The notes: generated from the letters alone by a model not told the origin. Shown: positions 49,178 through 58,569, numbered from the stretch's first letter. The stretch is DNA of 58,912 bases from Oscillospiraceae bacterium (GCA_015067385.1 SVMP01000001.1:1-58912), one strand, 5' to 3'. Numbers and translations are program-made.

Positions 49178-50791
49178 CTATTTGATTTTAACATTTGCGC
49201 AGTGTACCGTCTCAAATTTCGGTTCTGAATCGCTTACGATCTCGTTTTCTTCAAAAGCAAGTCCGTCGGTCGATCTTGCGAAAAGGACACGGTTGTCGGA
49301 AAGAATAAATTTATTGTTTTTTATGCGGATATTTTCGTGAACATATCTTCCGTCTTCAAACTCATTTGTTTCCGGTGCGATATTGATAACGGGGCCGCAA
49401 CACTCTTCGAAAATGTTTCCTTCAATAAGAACATCGTTGACTTTTCCCGATTCGTACCAGGATCTCGTATCAAAAGCTATCAGAATTGCAGACATGCTCG
49501 TGCGTATAAATCTGTTGTTTTTAACAACGGTCTTGCCGCCGCTTGAAATCAGTATGCCTCTCGTCGGATCTCTTGTTATAGTGTTGTTTTCGAAAAGAAC
49601 TTCGGGCTGCCATGTTAAATTATCGATCGCCGTCTTTTCCTTTACGCCGCAGGGGAGGGGCTCTTCGGTCGTCAACATCATTTCTCTTTCCGAGATCATC
49701 AGCGCTTCTGCGATTCTGCCGTATCCGATCGGCAAAAGTGTTCTCTCATCTATGAATACGATCTCGTCACCCTCGTAAAATGCGTTGAAACCGTATGTCT
49801 GAGGATGGCTGAATCTGACCTTTACCTTGTTCTTGTCTATAATTTCCGTTATGGGAAGATCTGTACCGTGAACATTCATTATATCGTCGTGTGTGCCGTC
49901 AAAACAACTGTTTTTGACGGTTATTTTACCCTTGCACCCGGAAATATGTATGCTGTCGGCAAAGCATGAACACGTTCTGTTCTTCTCTTTGTTTGGAACG
50001 GTGTTGAATCGGTCAAGCGTGATATTTTCAGTATATTGTCCTACAAATCCGAGACCGTGCATGTAGTGAGCTGTAACGTTCTCGAAAACAATATTTTTGG
50101 AGTTGACCGCAAAAAAGCCTACTTCATCGCGGATGCCGTCACGTACCTGAAAAATATCTCCGACCGATGCGTCTTTGTGGTTGCAGTCGTAAAATCTGAT
50201 AACATTCCCACCGAGATCTTCAGCCTTTGAATATCTTATCTCGTCAACTCTTCTTGTTGTAGCTCTGTCTTTAGGCACGATCTGTGTGGGACCGGACGTG
50301 TACTCGAACTGTCTGCCTGTCCAGATCACCCTGCCGTTTTTTATTTCGTAGGAACAGTCCTCGTTGATCTTAAAATCGGAAAATCCTTCGGTTTTGTTTT
50401 TTAGTTCAAGCTCCGTCATCGTCGGCCTTGACCAGTCTGTTACAAGGTTTTTAACGGTTATGTTTTCTGCATTGTCGAAAACGATCTGCGTAAATTTTCC
50501 ATGAAAAATAAACGTCGAACCGCCGCAGTCGAGCGTAATATTCTTCGCATTGTCAAACAGCAAGCCGATATGCTTTGTCTTGTCCGGACACTCGGTTTCG
50601 CTCGATGTGTTTGAAATATAATAGGTCTTTGTTGTGGCATTTTCAGTGTAAAAATTGTAAATGCCCTTTTCAAGAGTCAACAGTATATCTTCGTTTTTAT
50701 TTTTACATTCATCAATTGCCTTCTGAAATGCATATCCGGCTTCTTTGTCTGAGTTCGGATGTATGCCGAAGCTGTTTATGTTTATTTCCAT
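49178..50791 (-). CDS. Right-handed beta-helix protein, GH110-like alpha-galactosidase
   Basis: 537 residues of parallel beta-helix repeats (NAKNITLDCGGSTF, NAENITVKNLVTDW, and similar). The motif GTHDDIMNVHGTDL near residue 300 resembles the GH110 catalytic region, and DSIHISGCKGKITVKNSCF precedes it. GH110 enzymes cleave terminal alpha-1,3-galactose. No signal peptide is visible, unlike secreted family members, so a cytoplasmic action on imported glycans is suggested. Pectate-lyase-like relatives are an alternative. It has a promoter at 50819-50847. Confidence 0.68.
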   Translation of the reverse strand: MEININSFGIHPNSDKEAGYAFQKAIDECKNKNEDILLTLEKGIYNFYTENATTKTYYISNTSSETECPDKTKHIGLLFDNAKNITLDCGGSTFIFHGKFTQIVFDNAENITVKNLVTDWSRPTMTELELKNKTEGFSDFKINEDCSYEIKNGRVIWTGRQFEYTSGPTQIVPKDRATTRRVDEIRYSKAEDLGGNVIRFYDCNHKDASVGDIFQVRDGIRDEVGFFAVNSKNIVFENVTAHYMHGLGFVGQYTENITLDRFNTVPNKEKNRTCSCFADSIHISGCKGKITVKNSCFDGTHDDIMNVHGTDLPITEIIDKNKVKVRFSHPQTYGFNAFYEGDEIVFIDERTLLPIGYGRIAEALMISEREMMLTTEEPLPCGVKEKTAIDNLTWQPEVLFENNTITRDPTRGILISSGGKTVVKNNRFIRTSMSAILIAFDTRSWYESGKVNDVLIEGNIFEECCGPVINIAPETNEFEDGRYVHENIRIKNNKFILSDNRVLFARSTDGLAFEENEIVSDSEPKFETVHCANVKIK

Positions 50792-50818
50792 GTTACCTTA
50801 TTCCTTGCATTTTTTTCT

Positions 50819-50847
50819 ATTATACCATATTTTTTCCAAAAAAACAA
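50819..50847 (-). promoter_or_regulatory. Sigma-A promoter of the GH110-like gene overlapping a terminator
   Basis: Minus-strand TTGTTT (50842-50847), 17-base spacer, TATAAT (50819-50824). The -35 includes the T-run and the first hairpin bases of the preceding terminator. Confidence 0.6.
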
Positions 50848-50870
50848 GAGCCCGGATAATCCGAGCTCTT
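50836..50870 (-). terminator. Terminator after the surface-protein gene
   Basis: Arms aagagc-c-cgg (50846-50855) and ccg-a-gctctt (50861-50870) pair with one wobble on the minus strand, followed by a long T-run at 50836-50844. Confidence 0.8.
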
Positions 50871-50887
50871 ATAGATGTTAAAATAAA

Positions 50888-52576
50888 TTATTCAACAACG
50901 TTGATAAGGATTGCTTTTGTTGCGGTCTGACCGTCAGAGTTAACACCGGTAAAGAGGGCAACGGATGTGCCTGCTTTTTTAGCGGTAAGAACGATGAGGG
51001 AAGAACCTGTTCCGGTGAACATTTCAGAGTCGAAGGACCAGAAACCGTTAACGTTGGGAACGAGGTATGCTTTCTGACCGACTTTAAGTCTGATAGAGTT
51101 GTTGGTAACACCGTTGATTGTGATATCGTCAGAAGTGAAAGCTTCTTTGTCTTCAACCTCTTCTTCTTCTACGGGAGTGGAGAAGTCAGGAAGTTTGTCA
51201 GCAGCGGTTACTGTGTATACTTCAGATTCAACGGTATTGTAGTAGTAATCACTTGAGAGGATTACTTTGTACTGGTCGCCTACATTGGGTTCAACTTCAA
51301 GAGTCTTGGAGTCGGAACCGACTGTCTTCCATGTACCGTTAACATTCATCTTCCAGGTGTAGGAAACGCGGAAGAAATCATTTGTTTCGGGAGCAGTAAG
51401 AGTGAGAACTCTTTCTTTGGTGTTGGAAGTGATTTCGAGGTCTTTTGCAATTGTACCGAAGAAGTACTTGTATGCGAGATAGTTTTCGTTAACATTGAAA
51501 GAAGGAATAGAACCGTTGTTTATGTTGAAAAGATAGTAAAGAAGGTTCTTGTCGATATCGAATTCTTTATTGTTGAAAAGATACCAGTAGAGATTGCTTT
51601 CGGATACATCAACTTTGCCGGAGAGAAGAGCAAGGAGCATCTGAACATCAGCGGCTGTCATATCTTCGTTTTTGAGAAGATAGTTGTAAATGAAGTACCA
51701 GTTATTGTCGATAGACGGAGCAGTTGTTGTGGAACCTGTGCCGGGAAGGGTTGTATTGCCGTTGTTAAGGAAATACCAGAGAACCCAGTTGTCTTTAAGG
51801 TCATCAAAGTTGCCGTTTGTCTGAAGCATCTTGATGTAGTAGTAAAGCTGAGGATTGTCTTTATAGATGTCAAAAAGACCACCGAGGTATCCGCCGTTCC
51901 AGATGCTTCCGCCTACAGGGTTGGAAACGTTTTCAGAGGTAGCGGAACCGTCTTCGTTGAATTTAACGGTGTTGACAGCTACGTTGCCTGCGGTGTCGGT
52001 TACAGTGATGATGTAAGAGCCTGCAGCAGGTACTTCGTAGTTTGTAACGTAGGATTTTTTGTTTGAGAAATCGTCTCTGTCAGCAATTGTTTTGCCGTTA
52101 ACAGCGATCTTATCAAGACCGATGTTGTCGGTTGCGATGATGCTGATGATGCCGATTTTGAAAGCGGAGCCGGTGGTGATGCCGGATGCTTTAACTGCGG
52201 GGGTGGTGGGGTCTACTTTGAGCTTGATTGTTTCTTCAAAAGTAGCAGAGGTTGCCTGATCCATGTCGTAAACATAGAACTTGAGGTTAGTGTCGGTAAG
52301 ACCGAGGGTGTAGGTTCCTTTGTAAGTGAAAGAACCGTCTTCATTCTCTTTGAAATCAGAGATCTTGAGGGTTTTTGTTCCGACTTTGATAGTAGAAGCA
52401 TCGCCGTCAGCAAGGGTAAGTTCATACTTGATGGTAGCGCCTGCAACATAATATCCGTCAGCTGTTTCATTTGTTATTACAATTTCGGGAACTTTGTGGC
52501 CTGCTGCAAAAGCGGGAACTGCCAAAGCTACAACCATTACAATCGTAAGAACAAAAGAAAGGATTTTCTTTGTCAT
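50888..52576 (-). CDS. Secreted surface protein with Ig-like ends and Tyr-rich middle
   Basis: 562 residues with a clear signal peptide (ILSFVLTIVMVVALAVPAFA). The N-terminal 180 residues are Ig-like beta domains (NETADGYYVAGATIKYEL, AGSYIITVTDTAGNVAVN). Residues about 230-390 are Tyr/Trp/Asn-rich with a repeated short pattern: LYYYIKML, WVLWYFLNNG, NLYWYLFNNKEFD, LLYYLFNINNG. A Ser/Thr linker, an acidic stretch (EEEEVEDKEAF) and a final Big2-like domain follow. No LPXTG, SLH or choline-binding motif was seen, so it may be secreted or S-layer-bound by another means. Confidence 0.78.
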   Translation of the reverse strand: MTKKILSFVLTIVMVVALAVPAFAAGHKVPEIVITNETADGYYVAGATIKYELTLADGDASTIKVGTKTLKISDFKENEDGSFTYKGTYTLGLTDTNLKFYVYDMDQATSATFEETIKLKVDPTTPAVKASGITTGSAFKIGIISIIATDNIGLDKIAVNGKTIADRDDFSNKKSYVTNYEVPAAGSYIITVTDTAGNVAVNTVKFNEDGSATSENVSNPVGGSIWNGGYLGGLFDIYKDNPQLYYYIKMLQTNGNFDDLKDNWVLWYFLNNGNTTLPGTGSTTTAPSIDNNWYFIYNYLLKNEDMTAADVQMLLALLSGKVDVSESNLYWYLFNNKEFDIDKNLLYYLFNINNGSIPSFNVNENYLAYKYFFGTIAKDLEITSNTKERVLTLTAPETNDFFRVSYTWKMNVNGTWKTVGSDSKTLEVEPNVGDQYKVILSSDYYYNTVESEVYTVTAADKLPDFSTPVEEEEVEDKEAFTSDDITINGVTNNSIRLKVGQKAYLVPNVNGFWSFDSEMFTGTGSSLIVLTAKKAGTSVALFTGVNSDGQTATKAILINVVE

Positions 52577-52723
52577 GTTTTACACTCCTTGTTTGTATTT
52601 TTTGGGTTTGGTAATGCCTGTATAACATACCATTTTAAGTATATCGTATAATTTCAACAAAACTGTGACTTTTTTACTGTTTTTGCAAATAATGTTGTTT
52701 GGTCACGTTGTTTGTCGAAAAAA

Positions 52724-54103
52724 TCAATAACAAAAATCGAGAATAACCTGTGCGTACACTTCCGAAAGGGAGATAAGTGCTTCTTCGGAAATATATTCGT
52801 CAGGTCCGTGCATATTGCCGCAAACGGCTTTGTTTCCTTCGTCCGCAGGTCCGAACGCTACGCATTTACCGCAGAACGCTTTCGCATATGTTGAACCTCT
52901 TTCGCAAACAAATCCGCAGGGTTTGCCTGTTGCCTTTTCGTAGCTTGCGGCAACAGAACGCATAAACGGGCTGTCTTCGGGGATTCTGATGCCGTTACCG
53001 TTTCTGTCGGGGATGTATTCGCCGCCGTTTTCTTCTGCAACAGCTTTGAGTTTGTCGCTTATTGCAAACGCATCCGCGCTGATCGGCGTACGGCTGTCAA
53101 CGGAGACCTCGCCTTTGCCGTTTTCAAAAGAGCACATTCCGAAGTTTACGGAGAGCTTTCCGGAAAATTCATCGCTGCAGTTTATGCCGAGCGCTTCGCC
53201 TTCTGTTCCTTTGACATATTTCTTCGTGAATGAAAGAAAACTGTTTTCTGCGCCGAACTTTTCAAATGTTCTTTCAAGAACGGAAAGCATATCCAATACC
53301 GCACTTCTGCCTTTTTCGGGTACGGATCCGTGAGCCGAAAGTCCTCTGCAAAGAAGAGAGATCACGCCGTTTTCAAATGCTGTTTCGGGTTCGAGAAGCT
53401 CCGAGGAGATATTTTTGACGTATTCAAAAACTTCTTCCGAGCCTTCTATTTTACATTCGCATTTTTCCGCAACGCAGTTTACGGCTCTGCCGCCCTTCAG
53501 GGAAATAAGTTTAACATTTCCGTTTTCTTTTACGTTGTCAAAAGAAAATTTACCGAAAACAAAGCCAAGCTCCGCATTTGTTACGGGGAAGCTTGCATCG
53601 GGGGTAAGCGCATAATCGGGAAGACCGAATTCATCAACGTATCTGTGCATATCGCTCATGCCGCACTCTTCATCGCCGCCTACAACGAGAGAAACTCTCA
53701 TCTTGGGTTCTTTGCCGCTGTTTTTAACGGCCGCAAGAGAATACATTGCCGCAACAGCCGCCCCCTTGTCATCGAGAACACCTCTGCCGTAAAGCATACC
53801 GTTTTCTCTTGTTAAAGCGTATGCCGGTTTGGTCCAGCCTTCGCCTGCGGGAACTACGTCGCCGTGTGCAACAACGAGAAATGTTTCGTCGCCTTTGCCG
53901 ATCGAGATTCTGAGCGCATAGCCGAGGTTTTCAACTTCAAGACCGAGTGCTTTTGCTTCGTCGGAAAGAACATTGAATGCGTCGGCTACGGGTTTGCCGT
54001 AAGGTCCGTATTCGTCTTCCTTTCCGCTTACGCTCGGAACATCAATGAATCTTGAAAGATCTTTGATGAGATTTTCGCTGTTTTTACGTATAAAATCGTT
54101 CAC
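52724..54103 (-). CDS. PepV-type M20 dipeptidase (Sapep family)
   Basis: 459 residues beginning with GTG at 54103, right after the TAA of rhamnulokinase and preceded by aggtgag, so translation is coupled. The M20 features are VVAHGDVVPAGEGW, GRGVLDDKGAAVA, GGDEECGMSD and a late His region. The inserted lid domain (about 190-320) fits PepV and Mn-dependent Sapep dipeptidases. It cleaves dipeptides in the cytoplasm. Operon partnership with rhaB has no obvious metabolic reason. Confidence 0.9.
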   Translation of the reverse strand: MNDFIRKNSENLIKDLSRFIDVPSVSGKEDEYGPYGKPVADAFNVLSDEAKALGLEVENLGYALRISIGKGDETFLVVAHGDVVPAGEGWTKPAYALTRENGMLYGRGVLDDKGAAVAAMYSLAAVKNSGKEPKMRVSLVVGGDEECGMSDMHRYVDEFGLPDYALTPDASFPVTNAELGFVFGKFSFDNVKENGNVKLISLKGGRAVNCVAEKCECKIEGSEEVFEYVKNISSELLEPETAFENGVISLLCRGLSAHGSVPEKGRSAVLDMLSVLERTFEKFGAENSFLSFTKKYVKGTEGEALGINCSDEFSGKLSVNFGMCSFENGKGEVSVDSRTPISADAFAISDKLKAVAEENGGEYIPDRNGNGIRIPEDSPFMRSVAASYEKATGKPCGFVCERGSTYAKAFCGKCVAFGPADEGNKAVCGNMHGPDEYISEEALISLSEVYAQVILDFCY

Positions 54104-55564
54104 TTATCTCACCTTCATGTAATCAGCGTATTTCTTGTTCCATTTATCGGAATCTTCAGGCATATAGATCTTGAGGTCGCCGAGATATTTTCTTGCTTCG
54201 TCAAGGTCTTTGATCTCGCCTTTTGCAATGAGCTGAACCGCAATGTTTCCGAGTGCAGTAGCTTCAATGGGACCTGCGGTTACTTTCTTGCCTGTAGCAC
54301 AAGCGGTAAAGCGGCAAAGATTTTCGTCTTTTGTACCGCCGCCGATAAGATGAACGGTATCGATAGTGTAACCGAGGATCTTTTCGAGATTTTCAATATA
54401 GAAACGGTAGGTGAGAGCAAGGCTTTCAAGAATACAGAGAGCCTGCTGACCTTTTGTTTTGGGAACATCCTGACCCTTTGAAACGAGGAATTCTTCCATT
54501 CTCTTAGGCATATTGCCGGGAGCGACGAAAGAATCATCGTCGGGATTGATATAGACATTTGCGGAAACCTCTGTTTCGAGCATTCTGTCAATGTCTTTGA
54601 ACGAAATATCGCTGCCTTCTCTTATCCACTGACGGCGTGTTTCCTGAAGAAGCCAAAGACCGGAAATATTCTTGAGGAATCTGATCGTGCCTTCGTAACC
54701 GCCTTCGTTGGTGAAGTTTTCTTCAAAGCTCTTTTCGTTTATAAGGGGTTCGTCAAGCTCTGCACCGAGAAGCGACCATGTGCCGCAGGAAATATAACAG
54801 CTCTTTTCGCCTTTTTCAATGGGTGCCGCAACAACTGCCGATGCCGTATCGTGAGATGCGCATGCGATAACGTCGATGGGCTTGTCGAAGCCGAGTTCTT
54901 CTGCGATCTCGGGAAGAAGCTTGCCTGTTACACTGCCGGGCATACGGATAGCGGGGAAGATGTCTTTGTTAATACCGAGCTTTTCAAGAAGCGCATAGTC
55001 CCAGTCGCGTTTGTTTGCATCAAGAAGCTGAGAGGTGGACGCTATAGTATATTCGATGCTCTTTTCGCCTGTGAGGAAGTATGCTAAAAGGTCAGGCGTA
55101 AAAAGAAGGGTGTCTGCTCTGTCTAAAAGTTCTTTTCTGTTTTCAACAAGAGAGTAAAGCTGGAAGATAGTGTTGAGCTTTACGAACTGAATACCTGTCG
55201 ATGAATAGATCTCATCACGGGGAACAACAGAGAACACCTTATCCATCATATCGTCAACACGGCTGTCACGGTAATGGATGGGGTTTTCGAGAAGTCTGCC
55301 GTCTTTGTCGAGAAGACCGAAGTCAACGCCCCATGTGTCGATAGCGATGCTTTCAATGTCTTTATGTCCTGCGGTAACACATTTGGAAAGACCTGTCTTG
55401 ATCTCAAAGAACAGACGGAGAATGTCCCAGTAAAGTGTTCCGTTTACCATTACGGGATCGTTTGAAAAACGGTGGATCTCTTCCATTTCGAGTTTGCCGT
55501 TTTCGTATATGCCGAGGATCGCGCGGCCTGAGGATGCGCCGAGGTCAAATGCTAAAACTTTCAT
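54104..55564 (-). CDS. rhaB: Rhamnulokinase
   Basis: 486 residues from the ATG at 55564, with ggag upstream. FGGY-type kinase motifs are present: AFDLGASSGRAILGIY, AIDTWGVDFGLLD, CASHDTASAV and HLIGGGTKDENLC. It phosphorylates L-rhamnulose to rhamnulose 1-phosphate. Rhamnose isomerase and aldolase genes are not next to it in this window, so the pathway must be completed elsewhere. A TTGACA-N17-TATAAT promoter precedes it (55627-55655). Confidence 0.93.
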   Translation of the reverse strand: MKVLAFDLGASSGRAILGIYENGKLEMEEIHRFSNDPVMVNGTLYWDILRLFFEIKTGLSKCVTAGHKDIESIAIDTWGVDFGLLDKDGRLLENPIHYRDSRVDDMMDKVFSVVPRDEIYSSTGIQFVKLNTIFQLYSLVENRKELLDRADTLLFTPDLLAYFLTGEKSIEYTIASTSQLLDANKRDWDYALLEKLGINKDIFPAIRMPGSVTGKLLPEIAEELGFDKPIDVIACASHDTASAVVAAPIEKGEKSCYISCGTWSLLGAELDEPLINEKSFEENFTNEGGYEGTIRFLKNISGLWLLQETRRQWIREGSDISFKDIDRMLETEVSANVYINPDDDSFVAPGNMPKRMEEFLVSKGQDVPKTKGQQALCILESLALTYRFYIENLEKILGYTIDTVHLIGGGTKDENLCRFTACATGKKVTAGPIEATALGNIAVQLIAKGEIKDLDEARKYLGDLKIYMPEDSDKWNKKYADYMKVR

Positions 55565-55626
55565 AATCAACAACTCCAGTAATTGTTATTTTTATGGTCA
55601 AAAAATAATTTTCCATGATATGACTA

Positions 55627-55655
55627 ATTATAACATTTTCAAAAGTATTTGTCAA
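55627..55655 (-). promoter_or_regulatory. Sigma-A promoter of rhaB-pepV
   Basis: Minus-strand TTGACA (55650-55655), 17-base spacer, TATAAT (55627-55632). No operator could be identified in the leader of about 55 bases. Confidence 0.75.
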
Positions 55656-55705
55656 TTCATAAGACGATAAAAAAAGGAAAATGTTCCAATAAAAAATCAT
55701 TTCTC

Positions 55706-55734
55706 TTGACAAACCGTGCCTCTTATGGTAAAAT
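55706..55734 (+). promoter_or_regulatory. Sigma-A promoter of pyrC-pyrF
   Basis: TTGACA (55706-55711), 17-base spacer, TAAAAT (55729-55734). It overlaps an in-frame GTG at 55716, showing that the pyrC start must lie further downstream. No PyrR-type attenuator is visible in the short leader. Confidence 0.7.
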
Positions 55735-55754
55735 GTTCAAAAGGAATGATTGAA

Positions 55755-56960
55755 ATGCTGTTTAAAAATATAATTCTTAATGAAAAAAATACAGATATCC
55801 TCGTAAATAACGGTGTGATCGAAAAAATAGGGGAGGGTCTCGTCGATAAAGATATTATCGACTGCAGCGGTCTTACCGCCCTGCCTTCTTTTATCGATCT
55901 TCATGTACATCTTCGTGAACCCGGTTTTGAACATAAGGAAACTGTCTTTACAGGAACTCTCGCCGCGCGTAACGGCGGTTTTTCGGATGTGTTCTGTATG
56001 CCCAACACAAAACCTGTCTGCGACAGTGTCGATGTTGTTAAAATGATCCTCGAAAAAGAGGCGAATGTCAGAGTTCATCCCGTTTGCGCCATAACAAAAG
56101 GTCAGCAGGGTAAAGAGCTCTGCGATTTCGGGGCTTACAAAGAAGCAGGCGTTATCGCCGTTTCCGATGACGGTATGCCCGTTCCCGACGATGATATCCT
56201 CGAAAAGGCAATGCTCGCCGCAAAAGAAAACGGTCTTTTGCTTATCAGCCATTGCGAAAATAAATCCGTTATCACCGATAAGCTCAATATCCCCTCCGAA
56301 GCGGAATATTCCGACGTTATCCGTGTTATCAACCTTGCCGCAAAAACAGGCGCAAAGGTCCATCTTGCTCATATAAGCACCAAAGAAAGCGTTGCCGCTA
56401 TCAGAGAAGCTAAAAAGGCAGGCATTGATGTTACAGCCGAAACATGCGCTCATTATTTTACGATCACCGCAGATGCGTTCAAAATCCACGGCCCGAATGC
56501 TATGATGAATCCGCCGCTTCGCTTCAAAGAGGATAAAGAAGCTATTCTGAATGCCCTTTGCGACGGTACTTTCGACATGATCTCGACCGACCATGCTCCT
56601 CATTCGATAGAAGAAAAATCTGTTGATCCGTATAAGGCACCGTTCGGTATTATCGGGCTTGAAACATCTTTCCCGCTTTCTTATACCGCACTTGTAAGAT
56701 CGGGGCTTATGTCTCTTTCGGATCTTACCCGTCTTATGTCCGAAGCTCCCGCAAAAAGAGCAGGTCTCTGTGTTCCGTCTTTAACAGAGGGCGCACGCGC
56801 CGACTTCGTTGCGGCTGACCTTTCGCAGACTTTTGTCTTCGATAAAGAAAAATGTCTTTCAAAATCAAGAAATACACCGTTCTCCGGCACGGAAATGACC
56901 GGACGAGCTGTTTACAGTATAGTAAAAGGAGATGTCTTTAAATGTCAACCAATATTTTGA
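55755..56960 (+). CDS. pyrC: Dihydroorotase
   Basis: 401 residues from the ATG at 55755, with aaagga about 10 bases upstream and just downstream of the promoter. Metal and catalytic motifs: FIDLHVHLREPGFEHKE, VFCMPNTKP, SHCENKSV, HLAHISTKES and STDHAPHSIEEK. It closes carbamoyl aspartate to dihydroorotate in pyrimidine synthesis, as a class I-type enzyme of about 400 residues. It overlaps pyrF by 19 bases. Confidence 0.94.
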   Translation: MLFKNIILNEKNTDILVNNGVIEKIGEGLVDKDIIDCSGLTALPSFIDLHVHLREPGFEHKETVFTGTLAARNGGFSDVFCMPNTKPVCDSVDVVKMILEKEANVRVHPVCAITKGQQGKELCDFGAYKEAGVIAVSDDGMPVPDDDILEKAMLAAKENGLLLISHCENKSVITDKLNIPSEAEYSDVIRVINLAAKTGAKVHLAHISTKESVAAIREAKKAGIDVTAETCAHYFTITADAFKIHGPNAMMNPPLRFKEDKEAILNALCDGTFDMISTDHAPHSIEEKSVDPYKAPFGIIGLETSFPLSYTALVRSGLMSLSDLTRLMSEAPAKRAGLCVPSLTEGARADFVAADLSQTFVFDKEKCLSKSRNTPFSGTEMTGRAVYSIVKGDVFKCQPIF

Positions 56961-57796
56961 TCGATAAGATCCTCGAAAAGAAAAACCCCACCGTCGCAGG
57001 TCTTGACCCCCTTTGCGACTATCTTCCCCAGTCTATGATCGCAGGCGATTCTCCCGCAGAAAAAGCAGATGCTATCTTCAGATTCAACAAAGATCTCATC
57101 GATGCTCTTTACGATATCGTACCCGCTGTTAAACCTCAGCTTGCTTACTACGAGATCCTCGGTCATGAAGGCTATAAGGCTTTCTGCAAGACTGTTGATT
57201 ACGCTAAAAGTAAGGGCCTCTATGTTATCGCAGACGGTAAACGTAACGATATCGGCTCCACCGCTTCCGCTTATTCCAAGGGCTTTTTCGGTATTATCGA
57301 TTCCGATGCTCTTACCGTAAACGCTTACCTCGGCTTCGACGGCGTTGAACCTTTCCTCGTTGACGGCAAGGCTATCTATATCCTTGTTAAGACCTCCAAC
57401 AAAGGCAGCGGCGAACTTCAGGACCTCGTTCTCGAAAACGGCAAGAAAGTTTATGAACATATGGGTGACCTCGTTTCCGCTTGGGGCGAAAAGTCCATCG
57501 GCTCTCACGGTTATTCCGATGTCGGCGCAGTTGTAGGCGCAACTTATCCCGCAATGCTTACTGAGCTTCGTGAACGTCTTCCCCATACCTTCTTCCTCGT
57601 TCCCGGTTACGGTGCACAGGGCGGCGGTGCAAAAGACGTTGTCGGCGCTTTCAAAAACGGCATAGGCGCAGTTATCAACTCTTCAAGAGGCATCATGTGC
57701 GCTTATAAAGCTCAGGGTCTTCCTGCTGAAAAATTTGCGGAAGCCGCTCGCATCGAAGCTATCAGAATGCGTGACGAGATCATGAGCGAGATCTGA
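56942..57796 (+). CDS. pyrF: Orotidine 5'-phosphate decarboxylase
   Basis: 284 residues, the longer form found in Clostridia and mycobacteria. The catalytic segment is DGKRNDIGSTASAYSKGFFG with Lys and Asp, and LVPGYGAQGGG holds the phosphate loop. It converts OMP to UMP, the last step of de novo pyrimidine synthesis. It overlaps the end of pyrC and is followed by a hairpin. Codon use is highly biased, suggesting strong expression. Confidence 0.95.
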   Translation: MSTNILIDKILEKKNPTVAGLDPLCDYLPQSMIAGDSPAEKADAIFRFNKDLIDALYDIVPAVKPQLAYYEILGHEGYKAFCKTVDYAKSKGLYVIADGKRNDIGSTASAYSKGFFGIIDSDALTVNAYLGFDGVEPFLVDGKAIYILVKTSNKGSGELQDLVLENGKKVYEHMGDLVSAWGEKSIGSHGYSDVGAVVGATYPAMLTELRERLPHTFFLVPGYGAQGGGAKDVVGAFKNGIGAVINSSRGIMCAYKAQGLPAEKFAEAARIEAIRMRDEIMSEI

Positions 57797-57825
57797 TCAT
57801 TATTGTAATATTTATTCTTTTACAT

Positions 57826-57854
57826 ACAGCCTTTATCTGACCGATAAGGGCTGT
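57826..57854 (+). terminator. Hairpin after pyrF
   Basis: Twelve-base arms (57826-57837 and 57843-57854) with one G-T pair. The following T-run is weak. Confidence 0.6.
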
Positions 57855-57915
57855 TTATGCTTACGATTTTAACGCTACATCGATTTTCGTATATACTATA
57901 GATCATGTTAATATG

Positions 57916-57950
57916 AAAAAATGCCGAAAGTAACATTTAGTTACTTTCGG
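57916..57950 (-). terminator. Terminator overlapping the end of the XRE gene
   Basis: Eleven-base arms ccgaaagtaac (57924-57934) and gttactttcgg (57940-57950) with a minus-strand T-run. The stop codon of the XRE gene (57937-57939) is in the loop, so the last four codons form one arm. Confidence 0.82.
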
Positions 57951-58569
57951 TAGTTTTATAAGTTATCTGATTACATGTCAAATTAGCGGAGGCTACGGTT
58001 CCTGCACACTCTATTGTATGTGCCTGAAGTTGGTAGCACTCGGTTATATTGTTACAAATAATTTTCTGTGCATTTATTTCTTTTACATTGATATTTCCTT
58101 CGCTCTTTACGTCTCCGTTGATCATGGCGGTTTCTATATTTTGATGGCAAACAACATCTCCGTTAATTGAGCTGTCGGATATAACGTGTCCGTAAACTTC
58201 TACCTTGAAATACTGCGTTTTGTCGTTGCAATTGCGAGGAAAGGCTATCTCTATCGGAGGTTCATCTCTCGTAATGATTGATGAGACCTTTAAAACCTTT
58301 GTTCCTCTCATTTGAACGATTCTTATAACATCATCATCTTTCATATAGTGGTTTAGATCAGAATAATCTGTTATATTCTCCGAAAAAAGTGCATCGATGG
58401 AAACGTCAAACAAATTCGCGATTTGCGGCAGTAAAGAAATATCGGGTGTGTTTGCATTGTTTTCCCACTTCGAAACTGCCTGATAGGAAATGCCTAATTT
58501 TTCCGCAACCTGATCTTGGGTCAGATTCTTCTTTTGCCTTAATTGTTTAATGTTATTACCGATATTCAT
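57937..58569 (-). CDS. XRE family regulator with polymer-forming beta-helix tail
   Basis: 210 residues. Residues 1-65 form a Cro/C1-type helix-turn-helix (LRQKKNLTQDQVAEKLGIS, AVSKWENNANTPD). After a linker, residues 110-205 have repeats such as SSINGDVVCHQNIETAMINGDVKSE split into short hydrophobic rungs, like bactofilin or polymer-forming beta-helix folds. This combination might form oligomers that sense the cell envelope; no function is known. It is monocistronic and its terminator lies in its own 3' end. Confidence 0.8.
   Translation of the reverse strand: MNIGNNIKQLRQKKNLTQDQVAEKLGISYQAVSKWENNANTPDISLLPQIANLFDVSIDALFSENITDYSDLNHYMKDDDVIRIVQMRGTKVLKVSSIITRDEPPIEIAFPRNCNDKTQYFKVEVYGHVISDSSINGDVVCHQNIETAMINGDVKSEGNINVKEINAQKIICNNITECYQLQAHTIECAGTVASANLTCNQITYKTTESN

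Noticed and set aside
55716..55754. Longer pyrC from the GTG at 55716
   Set aside because: That codon lies between the -35 and -10 boxes, so it would not be on the transcript.
55737..56603. Long minus-strand frame opposite pyrC
   Set aside because: Composition is a shadow of pyrC, whose motifs are complete on the plus strand.
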